Source of the DNA: JBHIET01 sp046760785
GTDB lineage: Bacteria > Chloroflexota > Anaerolineae > B4-G1
Assembly: GCA_046760785.1 (NCBI GenBank)
Contig: JBHIET010000019.1
Span: forward strand, 1-48,971
Reading direction: 5' to 3'
Length of the DNA stretch: 48,971 nt
Part shown: positions 34,423 to 42,567 of the stretch, one piece after another
Position numbering within the stretch: the first letter of the stretch is position 1
Layout of the letters: each line of letters starts with the position of its first letter
Notes under the pieces: generated by a model
What the model saw: only the letters and a program-made list of their open reading frames with translations
What the model was told of the DNA's origin: nothing
Database searches by the model: none
Made by a program: the position numbers and the translations under genes

Positions 34423-35850
34423 ATGCCTCGCACCAAGATCGTCTGCACGATTGGACCGGCCTCAGGTTCGCTTGAGATGATGCGCAGTCTGATCCGGGCC
34501 GGGATGAACGTGGCGCGCGTCAACTTCTCCCACGGCGACCACGCCACCCACGCGCAGTCCATCGCCACCCTGCGACAGGCCGCAGAGCAAGAGGGACAGT
34601 TGGTGACCGTGATGGCCGATTTGCAGGGACCCAAGTTGCGCGTGGGTGAGATCGAGGGCGGGATGGTTGAACTACGCGAGGGGGACATCGTGACGTTAAC
34701 GTCGTGTCCCCAGCCAGGGACGACGGGGGGGATACTCGTGCCCCACCCAGAGTTACTGCGCGACCTGCGGGCTGGTCAGACTGTGCTGCTGGACGACGGG
34801 CGGTTAGAGCTGATCGTTGTGCAGGCTGGCGAAGGCGGCCTGAAGTGCCGGGTGGTCACAGGCGGGCAACTCACCTCTCACAAGGGGATCAACGTGCCTG
34901 GGGCGACACTCCGCTTTTCTGCTCTGACGCCCAAGGACCGGGAGGACGCCACGTTCGCGTTGGAGCAGGGAGTGGACTTCCTTGCACTCTCCTTTATCCG
35001 TCGCGCAGCCGACGTGCGCGAGCTACGGCAGCTCTTGAAGGCCAGGGGGGCCGACGTGCCTATCATCGCCAAAATCGAGAAGCCTGAGGCGCTCTTGGTT
35101 TTCGACGAGATCCTGGCCGAGGCCGATGGCATCATGGTGGCCCGAGGTGACCTGGGGGTGGAGACGCCCGCCGAGGAGGTACCGTTTCATCAAAAGCGCA
35201 TCATCCGCGCCTGCAACCAGGCTGGCAAGCCGGTCATCACCGCCACGCAGATGCTCCAGACGATGATAGAGAACCCGCGCCCGACGCGGGCGGAGGCATC
35301 GGACGTCGCCAACGCCATCCTGGATGGCACGGACGCGGTGATGCTTTCTGGCGAGACGGCGGTGGGGCGCTATCCGGTGGAGGCAACGGAGACGATGGCG
35401 ATGATCTGCGCCAATGCAGAGGCGCATCTGCCTCACGGCCGTTTGCTGCACAGCGAATCCCACAGCCACGATACGATTACAGAGGCCATCAGTTGTGCTG
35501 CGGTTGAGATCGCCGGCGAAGTGGAAGCCAAGGCGATCATCACCGCGACGATGTCGGGACTGACCGCGCGCATGGTCGCGCGTCATCGTCCATCCATCCC
35601 TATCGTGGCCGTGACTCCCAGTCGAACGACCCTGGCCCGATTGACGCTCGTGTGGGGGGTGGTGCCCGTGCAAGTGGCGGAGTTCGATACCACAGATGAT
35701 ATGGTGGAGATGATGGTACACACGGCGCGCGATGAGGGTCTGGTGGCCTGGGGGGATGCGGTGGTGCTGACGGCAGGCATTCCCTTCGGCAGCGGAAGGA
35801 AGACTAACATGCTGAAGGTTCACGTGGTGGGTGAGAGCGGGGAAACGTGA
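34423..35850 (+). CDS. pyk: pyruvate kinase
   Basis: Transfers phosphate from phosphoenolpyruvate to ADP, giving pyruvate and ATP. The 475-residue chain starts PRTKIVCTIGPASGS and has MNVARVNFSHGDH, the ADLQGPKLRVG site, the catalytic-Lys segment PIIAKIEKPEALL, MVARGDLGVE, and ITATQMLQTMIENPRPTRAE followed by DAVMLSGETAVGRYP. ATG 34423 is used because GGAG lies four to five bases before it and the conserved N-terminus begins there; the frame is open further upstream through the leader structure. The length is standard, without the extra C-terminal PEP-utiliser domain. It is convergent, eight bases apart, with the zinc-ribbon gene. Confidence 0.96.
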   Translation: MPRTKIVCTIGPASGSLEMMRSLIRAGMNVARVNFSHGDHATHAQSIATLRQAAEQEGQLVTVMADLQGPKLRVGEIEGGMVELREGDIVTLTSCPQPGTTGGILVPHPELLRDLRAGQTVLLDDGRLELIVVQAGEGGLKCRVVTGGQLTSHKGINVPGATLRFSALTPKDREDATFALEQGVDFLALSFIRRAADVRELRQLLKARGADVPIIAKIEKPEALLVFDEILAEADGIMVARGDLGVETPAEEVPFHQKRIIRACNQAGKPVITATQMLQTMIENPRPTRAEASDVANAILDGTDAVMLSGETAVGRYPVEATETMAMICANAEAHLPHGRLLHSESHSHDTITEAISCAAVEIAGEVEAKAIITATMSGLTARMVARHRPSIPIVAVTPSRTTLARLTLVWGVVPVQVAEFDTTDDMVEMMVHTARDEGLVAWGDAVVLTAGIPFGSGRKTNMLKVHVVGESGET

Positions 35851-35858
35851 TGCGGGGA

Positions 35859-36395
35859 TTATGTTTCAGGTGCCACTTCTTCTATTGTGGCGGCCTCCGG
35901 CTTCGAGGCTTCGTCGTGAGCGCTCAGCCGAGCGGCGGGTACGGGCTCAAGCACCTGCGGGGCGACGCTTGCACCGCAGTAGGGACAGAGGGACCAACTC
36001 AGATGCAGCGGACGACCACATTCCAGACAAGCCTTCTTCAGTCGAGTGTGACAGGCTGGACAGTACAGGTAGTCGCCCTTAACCCGCTGTCCGCATCCAG
36101 GGCAAATCTCCGGCTCTTCTATGGCCTGCAGCAGGGCCTCTTGTTCCAACGAACGCTCATAAGCGTCCGCTAATGTCTCTCGGGGGCGCAGCATCAAGTA
36201 TACCACCAGTCCAACGATGGGCAGCACGAGCACCAGCAGCGTGGCCAATATTTGGGCCAGGATGTCTCGGGAACGAGCGCGAATGTCGCGGAACGTCCAA
36301 ATCGCCATCCCGCCCAATAGCGCGATGGTCACTCCCCCACACACGGTAGATAGAACAGTCAGATAGAGAGGGACTCGTTTGAGGATGTCCTCCAT
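35859..36395 (-). CDS. membrane protein with double zinc ribbon
   Basis: A 178-residue protein with two TM helices (about 9-33 and 46-66) and a cytoplasmic tail carrying two zinc ribbons: CPGC..CPAC (about 98-115) and CLEC..CPYC (about 123-139). The final segment is flexible and acidic. Such double-zinc-ribbon membrane proteins are common but uncharacterised. The C-terminal tail includes a TGAGCGCTCA palindrome copy (35917-35935) like the proS insertion. It is divergent from radC. Confidence 0.78.
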   Translation of the reverse strand: MEDILKRVPLYLTVLSTVCGGVTIALLGGMAIWTFRDIRARSRDILAQILATLLVLVLPIVGLVVYLMLRPRETLADAYERSLEQEALLQAIEEPEICPGCGQRVKGDYLYCPACHTRLKKACLECGRPLHLSWSLCPYCGASVAPQVLEPVPAARLSAHDEASKPEAATIEEVAPET

Positions 36396-36505
36396 GGATT
36401 GGCACGCTCCTTCGTTTCAGGCTGCTGTTCGAGACAAGCGGGGCGTATTATACCACCGGCTGGTACAGGAGCAAGCGGGAGGGTTAACTCGAACACCTGG
36501 GCCGT

Positions 36506-36535
36506 TTGACAACTTCGGGCGAATTGCAGTATAGT
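36506..36535 (+). promoter_or_regulatory. radC promoter, probably giving a leaderless mRNA
   Basis: TTGACA (36506-36511), 18 bases, TATAGT (36530-36535). The expected start of transcription, about seven bases on, falls at the ATG of radC (36542), and no Shine-Dalgarno sequence is present. Confidence 0.72.
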
Positions 36536-36541
36536 AGTAGC

Positions 36542-37255
36542 ATGGCGAGCGCCGAGGCACAAGCCGAGCACCGACCGACGATCAAGGATCTGCCCTCCGA
36601 GGAACGCCCACGCGAGCGGCTGGCTCGTGTGGGCGAGGGGGCGCTCTCGACTGCGGAACTGTTGGCCATCATCCTGCGCACAGGCGTGGGTGGCGAAAGC
36701 GTCCTGGATATGGCAACGCGGCTCCTTTCCCGCTACGGGGGATTGCCGGGCCTGGCGCGGGCCAGTTTCGCCGAATTACAGGCCGAGAAGGGGTTGGGAA
36801 CGGCTAAGACGGCACAACTCAAGGCGGCGCTGGAATTGGGCCGTCGCATGCTTCTTGCTGCCCCGGAAGATCGCTTCAGCGTGCGTTCCCCGGCCGACAT
36901 AGCGCAGCTCTTGATGGCCGAGATGGCTCACCTGCAGCAGGAACACTTTCGGGTACTGTACCTGAACTCGCGCAATCGGCTGCTCGGCTCCGAAACGGCG
37001 TATGTAGGGACTCTCAATGCCTCACACATTCGGGTGAGTGAGGTGTTCCGGGAGGCCGTCAAACGAAACTGCGCGGCGATTATCGTTGCCCACAACCATC
37101 CCTCGGGCGACCCCACCCCCTCACCTGAGGACGTAGAGGTGACCCGCCAGTTGGTCGCAGCAGGCAACATGCTGGACATTGAAGTGCTCGACCACCTGAT
37201 CATCGGGCAGCAGCGTTTTGTAAGCCTGCGCGAGCGTGGGCTGGGTTTCGATTAG
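36542..37255 (+). CDS. radC: RadC-family (JAMM-fold) protein
   Basis: A 237-residue RadC/YeeS-family protein, historically called a DNA repair protein though its function is unresolved. The N-terminal helix-hairpin-helix part carries RPRERLARVGEGALSTAELLAI, and KGLGTAKTAQLKAALELGRR follows. The C-terminal JAMM metalloprotease-like domain has RVSEVFREAVKRNCAAII and the metal motif HNHPSGDPTPSPEDVEVT. ATG 36542 is chosen because the promoter boxes overlap any longer N-terminus; translation is probably leaderless. Confidence 0.93.
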   Translation: MASAEAQAEHRPTIKDLPSEERPRERLARVGEGALSTAELLAIILRTGVGGESVLDMATRLLSRYGGLPGLARASFAELQAEKGLGTAKTAQLKAALELGRRMLLAAPEDRFSVRSPADIAQLLMAEMAHLQQEHFRVLYLNSRNRLLGSETAYVGTLNASHIRVSEVFREAVKRNCAAIIVAHNHPSGDPTPSPEDVEVTRQLVAAGNMLDIEVLDHLIIGQQRFVSLRERGLGFD

Positions 37256-37276
37256 CTGATGCTGAAAGTGAGATGG

Positions 37277-37403
37277 CATTGAGGCAAAAGTCGCACTGTT
37301 ACACAGAGATGCGCAGAGAAGACGCAGAGATACACAAAGAAAAGCACTCTGAGGCTCTCTGTGACTCCTCTGTGTAACAAACGTGTCACTTTTGCCGTAA
37401 TGC
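37277..37403. mobile_element. MITE-like fold-back element with 9-bp direct repeats
   Basis: The ends CATTGAGGCAAAAGT..TGTTACACAGAG and the inverse of CTCTGTGTAACA..ACTTTTGCCGTAATG match over about 30 bp with few mismatches. GTGAGATGG occurs immediately outside on the left (37268-37276) and, after one extra C, on the right (37404-37412), like a target-site duplication. The interior has CACAGAG-like repeats with about a 12-base period and no gene. Confidence 0.6.
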
Positions 37404-37451
37404 GTGAGATGGATTGTTTTCGCAGAGAGGCGACAGGAAAGGAGATGACAG

Positions 37452-38762
37452 ATGGCGCAGAATTTGTTGAGGAATGGAGGGTTCGAGGCTGATTGGGGAG
37501 ACGAGCGCTCACATCGCTGTCACATCTTCCCGGTTGATGAAGGACCATACTTTGCCGACCTCGGCAACATCTTTGTGCCGCCAGGATGGGTGGCCTGGTT
37601 CAAGCACAAAGGAGAGGATCTGGCTCAACCGGAAGGCGGCGACATAGGCAAGAGTCCCGACCCACACCGCGTCAGATCGGGAGAGAGGGCTTACAAGCTC
37701 TTCACCTTCCACCGCAAGCATGACGCTGGATTGTACCAGCAGGTCAACGTAGCACCCGGTACAAAGCTCCGCCTGACGGCATATGCCCACGCCTGGAGCA
37801 ATCACAAAGGCGAAGGGTTCCCTCATCCCAGCGACGGGCGCTGGAGTGAGGGGGTAGGGTACGACGAGCGGATCATCCTGGAGGGGGACGAGCCGCTCCT
37901 GAACGGCGATCCGCAAAACGACGCGCTGGGCAACTTCACCTTTTACGTCGGGATAGATCCCACTGGCGGCACCGACCCGTTTGCCGACACCGTGGTATGG
38001 GGGCGCGGGGCGCACATCTACAACGCCTACCACGAGGTGCCAGCGGTGGAAGCGGTGGCCCAGGCCGATACCGTGACAGTATTCCTGCGCAGCAAAACCT
38101 TGTGGGCCTTCAAGCATAATGACGCCTATTGGGACGACGTGGAGTTGGTCGCTGAAGGCGAGGGGCCTCCGCCAGAGGCAAAGTTGAGCCACAGCCCCCT
38201 CCAGCCTAAGGTCGGCGAAGCGGTGACCATTGAGGCTCGCTCGTTGACCGCTCTGACTGACGTCAATATGGTGGTCCGTCAACCTTCGGGGGCGGAACTG
38301 CCGCTAGGTCCAGTTGAGGTCGGGCGGGATGGAAATTGGCACACGTGGACGTATATTTCCTCCCCGCTGGGCGAGGTCGGGACCCACACAGTCACGTTCT
38401 CCGCTGCCGGTGGCGTTGAGGCAGCCAGTACGTTTAGAGCCCCACACATCGTGACACCCCAGCGCGGGCTGCCCCGTGAACAATATGAGCGCACCTACGT
38501 GTTGCTTCCTCAAGAGGCCGACGCAGCCTGGGCGCTGGCGGTGGTGGACGCATCGTGGGACCAGCGCCGGTACACCATCGGCAGCAGCGCTGACGACGCC
38601 GGCATTGGAGCCCTGGACACGCGTCGGGTGATCGCAGTCAATCCGGGGAAATGGCCCAGCGATTTGCGCGCTTTCTTTGCCGAGCACTACCCTGGCGTGG
38701 AGTACATCTCTGTCGAGGCCGAGACGCCGAGCGAGTTGAAGCAGAAGCTGAAGCTGTTGTGA
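37452..38762 (+). CDS. beta-sandwich (galactose-binding-like) protein, unknown function
   Basis: A 436-residue protein with no signal peptide. The N-terminal half (about 1-235) looks like a carbohydrate-binding jelly roll: LLRNGGFEADW at the start, AGLYQQVNVAPGTKLRLTAYAH near 100, and AYWDDVELVAEG closing the fold. A second beta domain (about 240-330) follows, then a 100-residue C-terminal alpha/beta part (RTYVLLPQEADAAWALAVV). No enzyme motif is recognised. GGAG lies a few bases before ATG 37452. It follows directly after the MITE-like element. Confidence 0.72.
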   Translation: MAQNLLRNGGFEADWGDERSHRCHIFPVDEGPYFADLGNIFVPPGWVAWFKHKGEDLAQPEGGDIGKSPDPHRVRSGERAYKLFTFHRKHDAGLYQQVNVAPGTKLRLTAYAHAWSNHKGEGFPHPSDGRWSEGVGYDERIILEGDEPLLNGDPQNDALGNFTFYVGIDPTGGTDPFADTVVWGRGAHIYNAYHEVPAVEAVAQADTVTVFLRSKTLWAFKHNDAYWDDVELVAEGEGPPPEAKLSHSPLQPKVGEAVTIEARSLTALTDVNMVVRQPSGAELPLGPVEVGRDGNWHTWTYISSPLGEVGTHTVTFSAAGGVEAASTFRAPHIVTPQRGLPREQYERTYVLLPQEADAAWALAVVDASWDQRRYTIGSSADDAGIGALDTRRVIAVNPGKWPSDLRAFFAEHYPGVEYISVEAETPSELKQKLKLL

Positions 38763-38773
38763 GCGTCATAGAA

Positions 38774-38871
38774 ACCCTTGCGAAGGTTTGCGAGTAGGTT
38801 TCAGGCCAGAAAAGTTTTCTCCCATCAGAGATCACCTTGTCGCCGATGCTATTCGCAGCCTTCGCAAGGGT
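38774..38871. repeat. 13-bp inverted repeat spanning the glycosyltransferase start
   Basis: ACCCTTGCGAAGG (38774-38786) and CCTTCGCAAGGGT (38859-38871) are perfect inverses 72 bases apart. The right arm overlaps the possible start codons at 38846 and 38870, so it casts doubt on the start of the next gene. Confidence 0.6.
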
Positions 38872-40969
38872 GACACATTCAGAGACAGGGGAGCGCAAGC
38901 CCTCCATCCCTGAATCTCCAAGGCGGAGCGTAGCACCCTACTTGTTGCCCCTCTTGGTGGTGGCGCTGGCCTTTTTCCTCCGTCTTCATCTGCTGCCCAC
39001 GGTGCCTTTCGGCTGGCATCCCGACGAGGCGACGAAGGGATTGCTGGCACGGGACGTGCTGGCCGGCAAGTATCACCCTGTGTTCTTTTCCGCTTTCACA
39101 GGCCGGGAGCCGCTGTACGTCTACCTGGAGGCCGGCGCCTTTGCGCTGTTTGGCGAGGGGATGTTCGCCGGACGACTGCTTTCCGCCTTCATCGGCGTGC
39201 TCACGGTCGCTGCCACCTATGCGACGGGTAAAACACTGTTCGGCCGCCGGGTTGGGCTGCTGACCGCCACAATGCTTGCCGTCTCGCTGTGGCATCTCAT
39301 CGCCAGCCGCAATGGCTATCGGGCGGTGATTCAGCCTCTGGTGCAGTTGCCCGTGCTGTGGTTCCTCTTTCGAGGCTGGCGTGCTGCATCGGATAACGGA
39401 CGGCGACGGTGGAACTTCGTCGTCGCCGGCCTCTTCCTTGGGCTGACCCAATACACGTACACCGCTGCCCGCGCTTTCCCTGTCTTTGTCGCGGCGACCG
39501 TCCTTCTGGCGCTCATCCTGGCCCCATCCCTGGTCACACGGCGTTGGGTCTCTCTGACCCTGACGTTTCTCGCCGCGGCCGGAGTGTTCGCACCCCTGGG
39601 AGTGTACTTCTACCAGCACCCGATAGATTTCTACGGTCGCGCGGTGCAGATTTCGGTCTTCACTCCGGAGTGGGCAGGGGGGAACCCGTGGGGGAGATTG
39701 TGGCAGAGCGTCAGAGAGACAGGCCGCATGTTCACCTGCTGGGGCGATCCCAACTTCCGCTTCAACCTGGCTGGCCGGCCGGTGTTCGGAACGGTGGACG
39801 GGTTACTCTTTTACGCAGGGCTTCCTCTCTGTCTCTGGTTGGCCGTTCGAGAAAGGGAGCTGCGCCGCGTGGCCTATGCCACGCTGTTCCTCTGGGTGGG
39901 CGTCATGCTCCTGCCGATGATCCTTTCGGCGGAGGGGTTGCCCTACTACCAGCGGGCGATTGGCGCGTTGCCGGCGCTCTATTTCTTCCCGGCGTCGTCT
40001 TTGGACGTCATCAGCTCCTGGATCAAGCGCCTGACTCGCAAACCTGCAAACTTGCAACTTGCAAACTTGCTCACTTGCACACTCCTCGCCTGGCTGACCG
40101 CTCGAACCTGCGGGGAGTACTTCGCCGCCTGGCACACGGCCATGCGCAACGACGACGACCGGCGGGTGGCCATGGTCTACGCGGCAGACTACCTCAAGCA
40201 AGAGGAGCCGCTGGGGGAACTATACCTTTCCAGCCAATACGCCGAGCACCCCACGTTGGCCTTCCTGGCGCCGGAGCGATACGACGGCATCCATTGGTTC
40301 GACGCGCAGCAGAGCCTGCCCCTGCCCCCTGCCGGTTCCGAGGCCACGTATCTGTTGTTGATGGAGAATCCACCTCAGCCGCTGCTCCTGAACCGCGCCC
40401 AGGGCTTGCGCCGGGTCTACACGGGGTTTGACCGTTTCGACCGCCCGGTGTTCGAAGTGTATCGCTGGGCAGACGGTGCGTTCCCGGTGCCGGCGGACCA
40501 GTCGCCGGCGGTCTGGTCCTGGGAGGTGACGTTCGAGCCTGGAGACCCCGGTGGGCTGCGTCACTCGATTGACCTGCCGGTGAACTTCGGCGACGTGATG
40601 GAGTTCATCGGCCACGACCGCAGCGCGGAGACGGTCGGGCCGGGGGAGACGCTGGAACTGGTGTTATACTGGCGGTTGCTCCAGAAGCCGGAGCGTCACT
40701 ACTCCATCTTCGCCCACCTTCTGGATGCCGAAGGGCAGATCGTGGGGGAGTACGACGCCAACCGTTATGCAACCAGCTTCTGGCGGGAAGGCGGCGGCGA
40801 AATGCTGCTGAGCTACTTCCCGCTGCGGGTGAAGCCGGAGACGCCACCGGGCAATTATCAGTTGGAGATTGGCGTCTATCACCAGCCGACCGGGGAGCGG
40901 TTGCCGATCTACGAGGGGACTGAGATGGTCGCGGACCGGTTGTTATTGCGCCTAGTGGAAGTCCGGTGA
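38846..40969 (+). CDS. GT39-like membrane glycosyltransferase
   Basis: A third polytopic GT-C glycosyltransferase, about 707 residues. After TM1 the first loop contains GWHPDEATKGLLARD (catalytic acidic pair), then GREPLYVYLEA and a ladder of hydrophobic helices to about 410, followed by a soluble domain of about 290 residues with a C-terminal beta-sandwich. The start is uncertain: TTG 38837, ATG 38846 and GTG 38870 all lack a good ribosome site and overlap an inverted repeat. Residues about 399-411 (KPANLQLANLLT) are encoded by an 8-base repeat array next to a TM segment. A strong terminator follows. Confidence 0.85.
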   Translation: MLFAAFARVTHSETGERKPSIPESPRRSVAPYLLPLLVVALAFFLRLHLLPTVPFGWHPDEATKGLLARDVLAGKYHPVFFSAFTGREPLYVYLEAGAFALFGEGMFAGRLLSAFIGVLTVAATYATGKTLFGRRVGLLTATMLAVSLWHLIASRNGYRAVIQPLVQLPVLWFLFRGWRAASDNGRRRWNFVVAGLFLGLTQYTYTAARAFPVFVAATVLLALILAPSLVTRRWVSLTLTFLAAAGVFAPLGVYFYQHPIDFYGRAVQISVFTPEWAGGNPWGRLWQSVRETGRMFTCWGDPNFRFNLAGRPVFGTVDGLLFYAGLPLCLWLAVRERELRRVAYATLFLWVGVMLLPMILSAEGLPYYQRAIGALPALYFFPASSLDVISSWIKRLTRKPANLQLANLLTCTLLAWLTARTCGEYFAAWHTAMRNDDDRRVAMVYAADYLKQEEPLGELYLSSQYAEHPTLAFLAPERYDGIHWFDAQQSLPLPPAGSEATYLLLMENPPQPLLLNRAQGLRRVYTGFDRFDRPVFEVYRWADGAFPVPADQSPAVWSWEVTFEPGDPGGLRHSIDLPVNFGDVMEFIGHDRSAETVGPGETLELVLYWRLLQKPERHYSIFAHLLDAEGQIVGEYDANRYATSFWREGGGEMLLSYFPLRVKPETPPGNYQLEIGVYHQPTGERLPIYEGTEMVADRLLLRLVEVR
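40040..40078. repeat. octanucleotide array inside the third glycosyltransferase gene
   Basis: AAACCTGC, AAACTTGC, AACTTGC (one base short), AAACTTGC and TCACTTGC lie in tandem. The unit resembles none of the other arrays except in size and in staying stop-free. Confidence 0.75.
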
Positions 40970-40993
40970 CAGTGACAGTGCGCTGCACAGAGT

Positions 40994-41021
40994 AAGGCCC
41001 CCACCTGTTTTCGGGGGCCTT
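40994..41021. terminator. bidirectional terminator
   Basis: AAGGCCCCC (40994-41002) and GGGGGCCTT (41013-41021) form a 9-bp stem with a T-containing 10-base loop between convergent genes. Confidence 0.75.
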
Positions 41022-41053
41022 CGGGCTACTTACAGGCGCTTGCTACTACAGGC

Positions 41054-42262
41054 TCATTCCCGAGCCAACAATTCCACCTCCGTCACCAGGGCATCGAAGG
41101 AGTGGCCAGAGGCGTAGATCGTCACCGCCTTGATGAGAGCTGGAGGCTCTTGCAGAGCCTCGACCAGGTTGCCAGAGTCGTAGGCGTACCACGTCTGGAA
41201 CGGCACCTGTTCGTCCCAGGGGTTGAGCCAATCGGTCGCCGCCCGCTCCACCGAGTAGAAGCCGTGGTACCATTCCCGATCGGTGCCGTGGATGTCCTCA
41301 TAATCAATGCGGACGATGATGGGACATTCGGAGCCGAGCGAGCCGCAACCGGGCAAGCTCTGCCCGCGGACTTGGACGCTGAGGCGCAGAGCCAGGGACA
41401 TAAAATCCCGAACATCGTAGTTGATCTCCTGGCGTATTCCAACCTCGACGTGACCGATGCCTTCGCGGTGAAACCACGCCGCAGGGCGGCCCTCGAGGGT
41501 AATCACCTCGACTGTGCCCGCAGGTTCCTGCTGCACATCCTTGTCGTAGGGCTGCCAGCCCTCCTCCAGAGACTGACGGAAGTCGCCGTCTACTAGAAGG
41601 TTTCGCTCGGCGGGCAGCGGGCCGACGATTCGCTCACCGTCAATGATGGCACGCTCTTCCGGGCCGAGTGGCACAACATGCTCAGTGTTGTTGACCACGC
41701 CAGCCTGCCCATCGCGCACGATCACCTCCATCGTCGTCCCATTGACCTTGACCTCGTAGCTCCCTTCCGTGAACGTGGCTGCTCCGTGGGGCGTGTGCAC
41801 CTCGGCAACTGTAAGCCGGTCTTCAGTCTCAGAGACGTTGATGCGCACCCGTCCAGCCCTGATCTCCAGGACGACTTCGTGAGGCAGATGGCTGGCAGGG
41901 AAGCGCGGGGAGCGCGCCGAAGAAAGCACAACCTCTGTGTCATCGTAAAGCTGAATGGTGGCGACGACGGGACTATCTGTTTGGAGCGCGTGCATCACGA
42001 GCCGGCCAGCGGTGGCGTCCGTGGCCACGATTGTGCGCTGTGGGATGTCGTTGCGCTCCTCGTCAATTGCGACCGGTGCCCCCCGGCCGGCCAGAGTGAC
42101 ACGTAGTGGCCCCCGCTGAATCTCAAGGGTCACGTCTTGTCCGATGCGAGCGTTGAGCACGTACCAGCGGGTGCCCAGGGGCACAAAGACAGCCAGGCCC
42201 ACACAGGTGAAGAACGAGATTAGCAAGACGACCCAGGCCAGCCGCTCAGGGTTATTTCTCAT
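41054..42262 (-). CDS. membrane-anchored FecR-like protein
   Basis: A 402-residue protein with one N-terminal TM helix (about 9-30) and an external part. The middle (about 140-200) looks like a FecR domain: VAEVHTPHGAATFTEGSYEV then VIVRDGQAGVVN. The C-terminal half (about 215-400) is a jelly-roll-like domain beginning NLLVDGDFRQSLEEGW. A classical FecR signals to an anti-sigma pathway; no sigma factor or TonB receptor is nearby, so it may be a structural surface protein. Its ATG overlaps the acylphosphatase stop by four bases. Confidence 0.76.
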   Translation of the reverse strand: MRNNPERLAWVVLLISFFTCVGLAVFVPLGTRWYVLNARIGQDVTLEIQRGPLRVTLAGRGAPVAIDEERNDIPQRTIVATDATAGRLVMHALQTDSPVVATIQLYDDTEVVLSSARSPRFPASHLPHEVVLEIRAGRVRINVSETEDRLTVAEVHTPHGAATFTEGSYEVKVNGTTMEVIVRDGQAGVVNNTEHVVPLGPEERAIIDGERIVGPLPAERNLLVDGDFRQSLEEGWQPYDKDVQQEPAGTVEVITLEGRPAAWFHREGIGHVEVGIRQEINYDVRDFMSLALRLSVQVRGQSLPGCGSLGSECPIIVRIDYEDIHGTDREWYHGFYSVERAATDWLNPWDEQVPFQTWYAYDSGNLVEALQEPPALIKAVTIYASGHSFDALVTEVELLARE

Positions 42263-42567
42263 ATATACCGCACCCCGAAGCGTCCGAATTCACCGCTGGG
42301 GGATTCCCACTCAGCGTCCACTTGCTGCACAAACGAGGACGGGGAGCCACGGTGCAGGAACGCCCAGAACTCGTTGAGCGCCTCGCGTGAGCCCTCGGCG
42401 ACAGTCTCCACTGTGCCGTTCCAGCGGTTGGCGACCCAGCCAGTCAGTCCGAGACGCTGCGCGGTGCGGACGGTATAATAGCGGAAGTTGACCCCCTGCA
42501 CACGTCCCTGCACGACAGCGTGCAAACGAGCCTCTGGTTTTGCTTTCTCTTCCATCTTTCTTTTCAC
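42259..42567 (-). CDS. acyP: acylphosphatase
   Basis: A small enzyme hydrolysing acyl phosphates such as acetyl phosphate or carbamoyl phosphate. The 102-residue protein has the two signatures VVQGRVQGVNFRYYT, with the catalytic Arg, and GLTGWVANRWNGTVE, with the catalytic Asn. GTG 42567 is chosen because it overlaps the radical SAM stop (GTGA) with GGGGAG just upstream; ATG 42555 is an alternative. It is the middle gene of an overlapping four-gene run. Confidence 0.92.
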   Translation of the reverse strand: MKRKMEEKAKPEARLHAVVQGRVQGVNFRYYTVRTAQRLGLTGWVANRWNGTVETVAEGSREALNEFWAFLHRGSPSSFVQQVDAEWESPSGEFGRFGVRYI

